Positions 17,831 to 25,616 of a stretch of 64,000 nt of DNA are shown here, piece after piece; the stretch's first letter is position 1; each line of letters begins with the position of its first letter. The DNA is from Pseudomonas viridiflava (lineage in GTDB: Bacteria; Pseudomonadota; Gammaproteobacteria; Pseudomonadales; Pseudomonadaceae): the NCBI GenBank assembly GCA_900596015.1, contig UVIF01000001.1, positions 1-64,000 on the forward strand. Direction: 5' to 3'. The position numbers and the translations under genes were made by a program. Under the pieces are notes generated by a model that saw nothing but the letters and a program-made list of their open reading frames with translations, was not told the DNA's origin and did no database searches.

Positions 17831-19113
17831 ACAATCGACAGGGTCAGAAACGCATCGTCGTCACCGGTACCGGGCTGGTAACGCCGCTGGGATGCGGCGT
17901 CTACGAGGTCTGGCGCCGACTGTTGGCGGGCGCTTCGGGCATCGGCCCTCTGCCTGCGCACATCGGTGAAGGTACCGGGGTCGCCGTGGCCGGGCAGGTT
18001 CCCACGCTGGAGGCCGACCCGATGGCAGGCTACGACGCGCAGGCGCTGATACCGGCCAAGGAGCGCAAGAAGATGGACCGCTTCATCGAGTTCGCTTTGG
18101 TCGCCGCGCATGAAGCGCTGTCCCAGGCCAGATGGCACCCCACCAGCGAAGCCCAGCAGCAGCGCACGGCAACCGTCATCGGCTCGGGCGTCGGCGGCTT
18201 CGGCGCGCTCGCCGGGGCCGTGCGCACGACCGACGAGCGCGGACCGCGACGGTTGTCACCGTTCACGGCGCCATCGTTCCTGGCCAACATGGCGGCCGGG
18301 CACGTGTCCATCAGCAATGGATTCAAAGGCCCCCTGGGTGCTCCGGTCACCGCGTGCGCAGCGGGCGTCCAGGCGATCGGCGATGCCGCACGGCTGATCC
18401 GCAGCGGTGAAGCCGACATTGCCATCTGTGGCGGAACCGAGGCGGCCATCGACCGCGTCACCCTGGGCTGTTTCGCGGCCGCGCGTGCGCTGTCCACGGG
18501 TTTCAACGACCGGCCGAGCGAGGCATCGCGGCCGTTCGACCAGGGTCGCGACGGGTTCGTGATGTCCGAGGGTGCAGGCCTGCTGGTGATCGAATCGCTC
18601 GAACACGCGTTGGCCCGAGGCGCAACGCCGCTGGCGGAACTGGTGGGCTACGGCACCAGTGCCGACGCCTACCACCTGACGGCCGGACCGGAGGATGGCA
18701 GCGGAGCCCGCCGGGCCATGGAACAGGCCTTGCGCCAGGGCGGCATCGACGCGCAAGACGTGCAGCACATCAATGCCCACGCAACGTCCACGCCAGTCGG
18801 CGACAAGGGTGAGCTGGCGGCCATTCGCGCCTTGTTCGGCACTCGGCCCGGCCTTGCCATCACCTCGACCAAGTCGGCCACCGGCCACCTGCTGGGCGCC
18901 GCCGGTGGAATCGAGGCCATCTTTACCGTGCTGGCCTTGCGCGATCAGATTGCACCGCCGACGCTGAACCTGCAGACCCCGGATGAAGCGGCCGACGGGC
19001 TCGATCTGGTCGGTCCGATCGCCCGCAAGACAGCAATGACCTACGCCCTGTCCAACGGCTTCGGCTTCGGCGGCGTCAACGCCAGTGCATTGTTCCGGCG
19101 CTGGGAGGGCTGA
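17827..19113 (+). CDS. Beta-ketoacyl-ACP synthase (KAS I/II type) coupled to the RND pump
   Basis: A 428-residue condensing enzyme that would elongate acyl-ACP with malonyl-ACP. The full triad is present: C177 in TACAAGVQ, H318 in INAHATSTPVGD and H354 in TKSATGHLLGAAGG, with K349. The C terminus NGFGFGGVNAS is also typical, so it looks active. Its ATG overlaps the pump stop (ATGA), so it is the last cistron of an efflux operon rather than part of a fab cluster; no ACP, KR or malonyltransferase gene is near. It may adjust fatty-acid composition when the pump is induced, or make a specialised acyl chain. Length is normal for FabF. Confidence 0.88.
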   Translation: MNNRQGQKRIVVTGTGLVTPLGCGVYEVWRRLLAGASGIGPLPAHIGEGTGVAVAGQVPTLEADPMAGYDAQALIPAKERKKMDRFIEFALVAAHEALSQARWHPTSEAQQQRTATVIGSGVGGFGALAGAVRTTDERGPRRLSPFTAPSFLANMAAGHVSISNGFKGPLGAPVTACAAGVQAIGDAARLIRSGEADIAICGGTEAAIDRVTLGCFAAARALSTGFNDRPSEASRPFDQGRDGFVMSEGAGLLVIESLEHALARGATPLAELVGYGTSADAYHLTAGPEDGSGARRAMEQALRQGGIDAQDVQHINAHATSTPVGDKGELAAIRALFGTRPGLAITSTKSATGHLLGAAGGIEAIFTVLALRDQIAPPTLNLQTPDEAADGLDLVGPIARKTAMTYALSNGFGFGGVNASALFRRWEG

Positions 19114-19120
19114 TAGCCGT

Positions 19121-19541
19121 CTGCCTACCCGCTCCCACAAGGGGGGAAGCATGCACCGATCACCACATGGGGAAGCGTGCACCGATCCCCTGTGGGAGCG
19201 GGCTCTGCCCGCGAAAAGGCCGCCGCGGTGGATCAGGCAGACCGCGGTGCACCCTTCGCGGGCAGAGACCCGCTCCCACAAGGGGGGAAGCATGCACCGA
19301 TCCCCTGTGGGAGCGGGCTCTGCCCGCGAAAAGGCCGGCGCGGTGGATCAGCCAGACCGCGGTGAGCCCTTCGCGGGCAGAGACCCGCTCCCACAAGGGG
19401 GGAAGCATGCACCGGTCCCCACATGGGGAAGCATGCACCGATCCCCTGTGGGAGCGGGCTCTGCCCGCGAAAAGGCCGCTGCGGCGGATCAGGCAGATCG
19501 CGGTACGCTCTTCGCGGGCAGAGACCCGCTCCCACATGGGG
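19121..19541. repeat. REP array: three 99-base units plus remnants
   Basis: Units lie at 19187-19285, 19302-19400 and 19443-19541, each CCCCTGTGGGAGCGGGCTC ... GACCCGCTCCCAC. The linkers repeat GGGGAAGCATGCACCGATC, and a half unit (CCGCTCCCACAAGGGG) lies at about 19128. Inner sequences vary slightly from unit to unit. Open frames crossing the array are artefacts of the repeat. It fills almost the whole gap between the ketosynthase and the MFS gene and may also act as a transcription stop or mRNA-stabilising structure. A fourth copy is at 22-120. Confidence 0.9.
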
Positions 19542-19676
19542 CGAGCGGCGCATTGATCTCACTGATGATCACTATCAAGCGCCGCGCCTCTCTGGCTGCG
19601 GTGGGCCTCCCCTATAATCGCCGCCATTCCCCCGCTCTGCACGCCTGTACTCAGGCGCCATGCCCCATTGGAACCG

Positions 19677-20909
19677 ATGCCCATGCCCACCCCCCAATCG
19701 GCCGCCTCCGGCCTTTCCGAACGTAAACCGCAAAGCGTCAAGCAACAGTGGCTGGCGATTTTGTCGGTCGCCGTCGGCGCCTTCGCTCTGGTGACCAGTG
19801 AATTCCTGCCCGTGGGCGTGCTCAACGATGTTGCCAGCGACCTGGGCATCACTGCCGGTCGTGCCGGCCTGATGGTCACCCTGCCCGGAATCATGGCCGC
19901 CCTTGCTGCGCCATTGCTTTCGGTGGGCATCGGTGCGATGGACCGCCGCTACCTGCTGACCGGTCTGACGCTGATCATGATCATCGCCAACACCATCGTG
20001 GCCTTCGCCAGCGACTTCAACGTTCTGCTGATCGGCCGCGTGTTGCTGGGGGTGAGCATCGGCGGCTTCTGGGCCACTGCCATCGCCTTGAGCGGCCGAC
20101 TGGCACCCAGGGGCGTCGGCGTGGCCAAGGCAACGTCGATCATCATGATGGGTGTGACCCTGGCCACGGTACTGGGCGTGCCCGTCGGCACCTGGCTCAG
20201 CGGCTTGATGGGCTGGCGCATGACCTTCCTGGTCACCGCGCTGGTAGGCGTGCCGGTGCTGCTGGCGCAGATCTTCCTGTTGCCGCCGCTGTACCCGGAC
20301 CGAGCCATTCGGGTCAGGGACCTGCCTGCCCTGTTCACCAATGCGCAGGCGCGGGTCGGCTTGATCGCCGTATTGCTGATCGGCCTGGCGCACTTCGCCG
20401 CGTACACCTACGTGGCGCCGTTCTTCAAGCAAAGCGCCGGCTTCCATGGGTCCACGATCGGCTCGCTGCTGCTGCTCTACGGCATGGCCGGCGTGCTGGG
20501 CAACGTATTCGCCGGATTCGCCGCCAACCGCAGCGTGCGCAACACGCTGCTGCTGGTGGCCCTGATGATCGGCACCAGCACCGCCCTGTTCCCCCATTTC
20601 GCCACCGGTATCACCGGGGCCGCCATGCTGATAGCCCTGTGGGGCTTCGCTTTCGGCGCCTTCCCGGCGTGCGCCAGCATCTGGATGTTCGTGGTCGCGC
20701 CCAAGGATGTGGAGCGTGGCATGCCGCTGTTCGTTGCGCTGTTCCAGGTGATCATTGCCCTGGGTTCGTTCTTCGGCGGGCAGATTGTCGATCAGTTGGG
20801 CAGTTCGGTGTTGTTGAGCCTGGCCACGGCTCTGGTCGGCGCAGGGTTCGCCACGGTGTTGGTGTTGGGCCGCAATGTCAGCAACAACGTGGTGGCTCAA
20901 CCCGCCTGA
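19677..20909 (+). CDS. MFS efflux transporter (DHA1, sugar/drug efflux type)
   Basis: About 410 residues with 12 predicted helices after a polar N terminus. Typical MFS signatures are VTSEFLPVGVLNDVASDLGITAGRAGLMVTLPGIMAA, the motif-A position GAMDRRYLLTGL and GRVLLGVSIGGFWATAIALSGRL. This is close to the AraJ/SotB/NepI efflux group. The start may be ATG at 19677 or 19683; the latter has better spacing to GGAA. No dedicated regulator is adjacent. Export of sugars, nucleosides or drugs is possible; the substrate is unknown. Confidence 0.85.
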   Translation: MPMPTPQSAASGLSERKPQSVKQQWLAILSVAVGAFALVTSEFLPVGVLNDVASDLGITAGRAGLMVTLPGIMAALAAPLLSVGIGAMDRRYLLTGLTLIMIIANTIVAFASDFNVLLIGRVLLGVSIGGFWATAIALSGRLAPRGVGVAKATSIIMMGVTLATVLGVPVGTWLSGLMGWRMTFLVTALVGVPVLLAQIFLLPPLYPDRAIRVRDLPALFTNAQARVGLIAVLLIGLAHFAAYTYVAPFFKQSAGFHGSTIGSLLLLYGMAGVLGNVFAGFAANRSVRNTLLLVALMIGTSTALFPHFATGITGAAMLIALWGFAFGAFPACASIWMFVVAPKDVERGMPLFVALFQVIIALGSFFGGQIVDQLGSSVLLSLATALVGAGFATVLVLGRNVSNNVVAQPA

Positions 20910-20915
20910 AGCTTG

Positions 20916-20950
20916 CTGCGCCGACGGTTGCCAGCAGGTCGTCGGCGCAG
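20916..20950 (+). terminator. Stem-loop after the MFS gene
   Basis: CTGCGCCGAC and GTCGGCGCAG make a perfect 10-base stem around a 15-base loop, starting 6 bases after the stop codon. No T tract follows, so the site may be a weak or factor-assisted terminator. Confidence 0.5.
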
Positions 20951-21067
20951 AAGCGGACCGCGCAAAAAAAGTTGAACTGCTTTTGCAGCCATTCACCTAA
21001 TGATCAGCTTGTGAATATTCCCACAGGCACTGTGTCAATATCGGCACTTTCCCCAGAGGTGGTCAAC

Positions 21068-21322
21068 GTGGCTAAAGACGAGAAGAAAACCAAAAGCGAT
21101 GCTTCGAAAGCCAGCAAGGAAATGAAGGACAAAAAGTCGTCACCGGAAAAGAAATCTGCCGCAGCCTCCGCGCTTTCGAAGTCCTCCGACAAGGAGAAAA
21201 AAGACAAGAAGAAAGACGCCGAGCCGAAGAAAACTGCAAAGAAAGCCGACAGCAAGCCGGAAAAGGCCAAGAAGTCGGACAAGGTCGAAAAAGCAGAAAA
21301 GCCTGCGAAGAAGAAAAAGTGA
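21068..21322 (+). CDS. Small lysine-rich, histone H1-like protein
   Basis: About 84 residues, of which roughly 33 are lysine. Most others are Ala, Ser, Asp, Glu, Thr and Pro, and there is no Cys, Trp, Phe or Tyr. The tail ends in PAKKKK. The GTG start follows AGAGGTGG by a normal distance; GTG codons further upstream are less well placed. The composition resembles bacterial H1-like proteins that bind DNA or RNA and predicts a disordered chain. It stands alone after the MFS gene, with a hairpin after its stop. Function is not known from the sequence. Confidence 0.7.
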   Translation: MAKDEKKTKSDASKASKEMKDKKSSPEKKSAAASALSKSSDKEKKDKKKDAEPKKTAKKADSKPEKAKKSDKVEKAEKPAKKKK

Positions 21323-21334
21323 TATCCGTTGTCT

Positions 21335-21355
21335 GCTAGGGCCTTGTGCCCTAGC
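21335..21355 (+). terminator. Stem-loop after the lysine-rich gene
   Basis: GCTAGGGC, loop CTTGT, GCCCTAGC: a perfect 8-base stem 12 bases after the stop codon. The sequence after it is not T-rich, so strength is uncertain. Confidence 0.5.
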
Positions 21356-21437
21356 GTCATTGCGCTCTACCCCCCCTCGATACCCCTGTTCCCCCCAAAA
21401 CCACGCGTGCCTCGACGGCCAAGGCTTCACGCAAGGC

Positions 21438-22382
21438 CTACGCGCGCACGACCACTACGGTCAGCCAAGGCATTCGATAGATTTTCACCGGCTGGGTACG
21501 CGCGAGCACATCGAGCATGCCGGGAATGTCGTCGAGGTTGAACACGCCACTCACTGCGGTACTCGGCAGGCTGCCGGCGATCACCAGTGAACCGGGCAGA
21601 TAACGTTCGATGTCCGCAAACACCTCGGCCAACGGCTGACGGTTGAAGATCAACTTGCCGCGCTGCCAGGCCGACGCGGTACCCAGGTCCAGGGCGCCGG
21701 TCGCCGACGGTGCTGCTCCGGCAGCGTATTCAAGACGCTGGGCTGCCTTGAGGGGTACCACAGCCCCGCCAGACGAAACCTTCACTTCTCCCTCCGTCAC
21801 ACCTACACGCACCTGTTCACCCTGTCGATCGACGTCGAAGCGCGTCCCCACGGCCTGCACGCTACCGCCCGAGGCCTGTACCACGAACGGTCGCGAGGCG
21901 TCCTTGCTGACATGGAACAGCGCTTCGCCCTTGATCAGGCTGATCTCGCGCCGCGTGGAAGAATAATGAACCGACAGCGCTGAGCCGCTGTTCAGCCAGA
22001 CCTGGCTGCCGTCTTCGAGGGTCAGTGCGCGGCGCTCGCCGACCGGCGTGGCATAGTCGGCGAAATAGACCTTGGCCGGCTCGCTCAACCCGGTCAGGGC
22101 CAGGGCGCCCACTCCCGCGGCCAGCGCCGCCCAACGCAGCGGCCGGCGCGCGACCCTGGCGGGTGCGACGAAGCTGTGCGCGGAGCGGGTCTCGGGAAGC
22201 GCCTGCCACATCCGCTCGGCCAGGCGTGCCGCCGCTTCATGCTCGGCGCTGCGTCGGCGCCAGCGGGCAAAGGCGCGGTGATCCGCCTCGCTGGCTCGGC
22301 CCGATGTCAGGTGCACCCACTGCTCGATGGCCTGATCTTCCAGGTCGATGGCAGAAGCGCTTGAATCGATGGGCTCGTTCAT
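21438..22382 (-). CDS. FecR-family anti-sigma factor
   Basis: A 314-residue inner-membrane regulator. The N-terminal cytosolic domain carries the DUF4880-like QAIEQWVHLTSGRASEADHRAFARWRRRSAEHEAA. One membrane segment is at about 84-100 (WAALAAGVGALALTGL). The periplasmic FecR domain begins YATPVGERRALTLEDGSQVWLNSGSAL. It would hold the ECF sigma factor at 22431-22949 and receive the signal from the N-terminal domain of the receptor at 23135. The gene follows the sigma gene on the minus strand, with about 48 bases between. Confidence 0.92.
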   Translation of the reverse strand: MNEPIDSSASAIDLEDQAIEQWVHLTSGRASEADHRAFARWRRRSAEHEAAARLAERMWQALPETRSAHSFVAPARVARRPLRWAALAAGVGALALTGLSEPAKVYFADYATPVGERRALTLEDGSQVWLNSGSALSVHYSSTRREISLIKGEALFHVSKDASRPFVVQASGGSVQAVGTRFDVDRQGEQVRVGVTEGEVKVSSGGAVVPLKAAQRLEYAAGAAPSATGALDLGTASAWQRGKLIFNRQPLAEVFADIERYLPGSLVIAGSLPSTAVSGVFNLDDIPGMLDVLARTQPVKIYRMPWLTVVVVRA

Positions 22383-22430
22383 GGTGTTGGGCTCGCGGGC
22401 GCCGCCGCATAGGCGTCATTACCGGGCATT

Positions 22431-22949
22431 CTAAGGGCACTCCGACTGACGAAGCCAATCGCGGCAGTGCCGCATGGCGTGCACCATGTACTTGCCCACC
22501 GAACTTTCCGACACCCCGAGGCGCGTGGCGATCTGTGCGTGGGTGAGGCCTTCGAGGCGACTGAGCAGCAACGCCAGACGGGCATTGCTGGGCAGGCGCT
22601 GCAGGGCCTTGTCGAGCTGCTCGATGGCTTCGGCGGCGAGAAAGGAGCGTTCCGGCGAGGCCATGGGATCGCAGGGTTCCTCGTCGGGCTCATCGACCTG
22701 CAGCGAGCAATAGCGCCGTTCCTGGCGCAGGCGGTCAATGGCCAGGTTGCCGGCCACGCGAAAGACGAAGGCGCGGGGCTCGAGAATCTGCGCTGTGTCG
22801 TTCAGGCCGGCCAGACGCACGTAGGTGTCCTGCGCCACGTCGGCCGCCTTCTCCACATTCCCCAGGCGCCGTGCCAGAAAGGCCAACAGGTCGGCGTAGT
22901 GCTCCTGAAAGACCATCAGCAGAGGGTTGGAGTTGGGTGACACGGACAT
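22431..22949 (-). CDS. FecI-family ECF sigma factor
   Basis: A 172-residue sigma factor from MSVSPNSNP. Region 2 is seen in [33 protein letters not shown] and region 4 in RLEGLTHAQIATRLGVSESSVGKYMVHAM. It should be released by FecR when the divergent receptor binds its ferric siderophore, and then transcribe the receptor gene. Upstream in-frame ATG codons exist (one at 22979) but would add residues outside the family's usual length. Transcribed divergently from the receptor, with a Fur-like site between. Confidence 0.9.
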   Translation of the reverse strand: MSVSPNSNPLLMVFQEHYADLLAFLARRLGNVEKAADVAQDTYVRLAGLNDTAQILEPRAFVFRVAGNLAIDRLRQERRYCSLQVDEPDEEPCDPMASPERSFLAAEAIEQLDKALQRLPSNARLALLLSRLEGLTHAQIATRLGVSESSVGKYMVHAMRHCRDWLRQSECP

Positions 22950-22999
22950 GCGCACGGCCCCGGCGGTTGAGGCGCGCATCCTATCCCAGCTGAGAACAG

Positions 23000-23038
23000 T
23001 TATCATCAGAAACGCGGATGATAATGAAAATATTTTCA
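23000..23038. promoter_or_regulatory. Fur box and palindrome between fecI-like and receptor genes
   Basis: Bases 23020-23038 (GATAATGAAAATATTTTCA) match 13 of 19 Fur consensus positions, with a perfect first eight. It overlaps a perfect palindrome, TTATCATC at 23000-23007 and GATGATAA at 23017-23024, 9 bases apart. The position 51-70 bases before the sigma start fits iron repression of the sigma-FecR pair. Confidence 0.7.
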
Positions 23039-23134
23039 GTCTGGACGGCAAGGTCGGGTCACCTCGTTCGTCGTTGGAGTGAGAAGCATGATTCTCGGGC
23101 ATTCCGCCACCATTGGCTTACGGACGTTTTTCAG

Positions 23135-25591
23135 ATGCAGGCACGTTTCCCGTTGTTCACTCCCGTCACCGGTCGCACCCTGAGCCTGGCGCTGATGCTG
23201 GCCATGACGGCAGGCCTGCCGGCGCTTGCACCTCTGGCCCATGGCGCAGAGGCGACCACTGCCCTGGACCTGCAATCGGTAGAGCAGTCCCTGGATCAGG
23301 CGCTGACGCGGCTGGCAGACCAAGCCAACGTGCGTCTGATCTTCAACTCCTCGGATGTGGCCAACCTGCGCGCACCGGCCTTGAAGGGCCGATACACCCT
23401 CGACCAGGCCCTGGAGACGCTGCTGCGCGGCAGCGGCTTCGGCTGGCAGATGCTCGATGCACGCACCCTGGTGCTGCAGAAGCTGCCCGCGCGCGACGAT
23501 CCCGCCATGGCTCTGGGCGCCACCACCGTCAATGCCATGAACGATCTGGGCAGCAGCACCGACGGCACGGGTTCGTACACCACCGGTAGCAGCAGCACCG
23601 CTGCGAAACTGAACCTGAGCCTCAAGGACACCCCGCAGACCGTCAGCGTGGTCACACGTCAGTTGATGGACGACAAGAAACTCACCAGCCTGGACAAGGT
23701 GCTGGAACAGACCCCGGGCATCACGTTCCAGTACCGAAACTTCGGCGGGCATGTGTACACCTCCCGCGGTTTTTCGTTGCTGGCGGAGAGCTTTCTGGTG
23801 GACGGTGTACCCGGCCAGGGCTATCAGATCACCGGGTGGATGAAGCCCGACACCGCCATCTACGACCGGGTCGAAGTGCTGCGCGGCGCGGCCGGCCTGC
23901 TGGTCGGTGCAGGCGAGCCCGGCGGCGCGGTGAACCTGGTGCGCAAACGGCCGACCGCCGAACCGCGACTGACGGTACAGGCCAGCGCCGGTTCCTGGGA
24001 CCGCTACCGCATGGACCTGGACGCCAGCGGCAAGCTCAACGAAACCGGCAGCGTGCGCGGCCGACTGGTCACGGCCTACGAAGACAACGGTTCCTACCTC
24101 GATGAACGCAACACCCGCACGCCGCTGGTGTATGGCATCGTCGAAGCCGATATCGACCCGGACACCACCGTGAGCCTGAGCCTGCGCCACCAGGAAAACG
24201 TCATCAACGGCTATTCGATCTACGGCCTGCCGCGCTACAGCAACGGCAACGCCCTGGACATCTCCCGCTCCACCTCCCTGGTGCAGGATTGGAACCGCCA
24301 TCAAAGCGAGATGAGCGAAGCGTTCGCGGAAATCGAGCACCGCTTCAACGAACGCTGGTCGAGCACCACCTCGGTGACCGTTTCCGAAGGCAGCTTCGAT
24401 CAACAGATCGCCTATGCGCGACGCACCATCAGCCCGGTGACCAATACCGGCTCGGTGTTTCAGGCCGCACTGTTTCGCCAGGACAAGGTCACCAGCACCG
24501 GGGTGGACAGCCATGTCAGCGGCAATTTCGATGCTTTCGGCCTGACCCATGACGTCACCGTGGGCGGCACCTGGTCGCGCCAGGAAGCCAACACTCAGCA
24601 GGCCACCGCCAGCCTGGGCAATCGGCCACTGAACATCTTCAATGTCGACCACCATGCCATCGCCAAGCCTGCCAGGCCGGCGTGGAGCACCGACATCGAC
24701 ATGACCGAGGAGCGCGCGGGCCTGTACGCCAACTCGCGGCTGCGCCTGAGCGAACCGCTGAGCCTGGTACTGGGCGGTCGCACCAGCTGGTACGACTACA
24801 CCTACGACATCAAGCGCGGCGCCGCCCTGCCCTACGAGTCCAAGGTGACACGCAAGGTCACCCCCTACGCCGGCGTGATCTACGACATCAGCGACGACTG
24901 GGCGTGGTATGCCAGCTATGCGGAAATCTTCAACGCCCAAGGCAACTACGTCGATACCAGCGGTACGCCGCTTTCACCCTCCGAAGGCGACAACTACGAG
25001 ACCGGCATCAAAGGCGCGCTGTTCGACAATCGCCTGAACCTGTCGATGGCGCTGTTCTACATCAAGCAGACCAACGTTGCTCTGGTCGACCTGGCCAATA
25101 CCAACTGCACCAGCAACGACTCCGAGGGCACCTGCTACGTCAACGGCACCATCAAGCGCAGCAAGGGCGTCGACCTGGAAGCCAGCGGCGAGATCCTGCC
25201 AGGCTGGCAGGTGTTCGGTGGCTACACCTTCAACCTGCTGCGCAACAATACCGAAGACGTCGAGGTGGCCTACGAGACGCCCAAGCACATGCTGCGCCTG
25301 CAGACCAGCTACAACCCGCCCGGCGCCTGGGACCGGCTGACCGTCGGTGGCGGCGTGTCGGCGCAGTCCTACTACAAGGCCTCGTCGACCACCGGGCTGG
25401 ACTTCGGCAGCCAGGGCTATGCGATCTGGGATGCGCGCGTGGCCTGGAAGCTGGACGAGCACTGGAAGGTGCAGCTCAACGCCGAGAACCTGTTCGACAA
25501 GCGTTACTACACCACTGCGGTAGCGGTCGACCGCTCGAACGTGTTCGGCGAGCCGCGCAGCTACATGCTGACCCTGCGAGGCGATTTCTGA
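23135..25591 (+). CDS. TonB-dependent receptor with signalling domain (FpvA/FecA class)
   Basis: An 818-residue outer-membrane transducer. A signal peptide ends near LAHGAEA. The secretin/TonB N-terminal signalling domain is at about 45-115 (DLQSVEQSLDQALTRLADQANVRLIFNSSD). The plug contains RVEVLRGAAGLLVGAGEPGGAVNLVRKRP, and a barrel ends in F (LTLRGDF). It takes up a hydroxamate- or pyoverdine-type ferric siderophore, probably one made by other microbes because no synthesis genes are adjacent, and signals to the neighbouring FecR. The start at MQARFPLF removes 39 upstream codons that cross the Fur site. Confidence 0.92.
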   Translation: MQARFPLFTPVTGRTLSLALMLAMTAGLPALAPLAHGAEATTALDLQSVEQSLDQALTRLADQANVRLIFNSSDVANLRAPALKGRYTLDQALETLLRGSGFGWQMLDARTLVLQKLPARDDPAMALGATTVNAMNDLGSSTDGTGSYTTGSSSTAAKLNLSLKDTPQTVSVVTRQLMDDKKLTSLDKVLEQTPGITFQYRNFGGHVYTSRGFSLLAESFLVDGVPGQGYQITGWMKPDTAIYDRVEVLRGAAGLLVGAGEPGGAVNLVRKRPTAEPRLTVQASAGSWDRYRMDLDASGKLNETGSVRGRLVTAYEDNGSYLDERNTRTPLVYGIVEADIDPDTTVSLSLRHQENVINGYSIYGLPRYSNGNALDISRSTSLVQDWNRHQSEMSEAFAEIEHRFNERWSSTTSVTVSEGSFDQQIAYARRTISPVTNTGSVFQAALFRQDKVTSTGVDSHVSGNFDAFGLTHDVTVGGTWSRQEANTQQATASLGNRPLNIFNVDHHAIAKPARPAWSTDIDMTEERAGLYANSRLRLSEPLSLVLGGRTSWYDYTYDIKRGAALPYESKVTRKVTPYAGVIYDISDDWAWYASYAEIFNAQGNYVDTSGTPLSPSEGDNYETGIKGALFDNRLNLSMALFYIKQTNVALVDLANTNCTSNDSEGTCYVNGTIKRSKGVDLEASGEILPGWQVFGGYTFNLLRNNTEDVEVAYETPKHMLRLQTSYNPPGAWDRLTVGGGVSAQSYYKASSTTGLDFGSQGYAIWDARVAWKLDEHWKVQLNAENLFDKRYYTTAVAVDRSNVFGEPRSYMLTLRGDF

Positions 25592-25616
25592 TCGCGTCGA
25601 CTTCGGGATCGGTGCG

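Noticed and set aside
19187..19541. CRISPR-like appearance of regularly spaced repeats
   Set aside because: The repeated units are 99 bases with internal symmetry, the linkers are themselves repeated rather than unique, and there is no cas gene.
19085..19726. Frames of up to 213 codons through the REP array, with internal protein repeats
   Set aside because: The peptide repeats follow directly from the DNA repeats on both strands; no start signals or domain.
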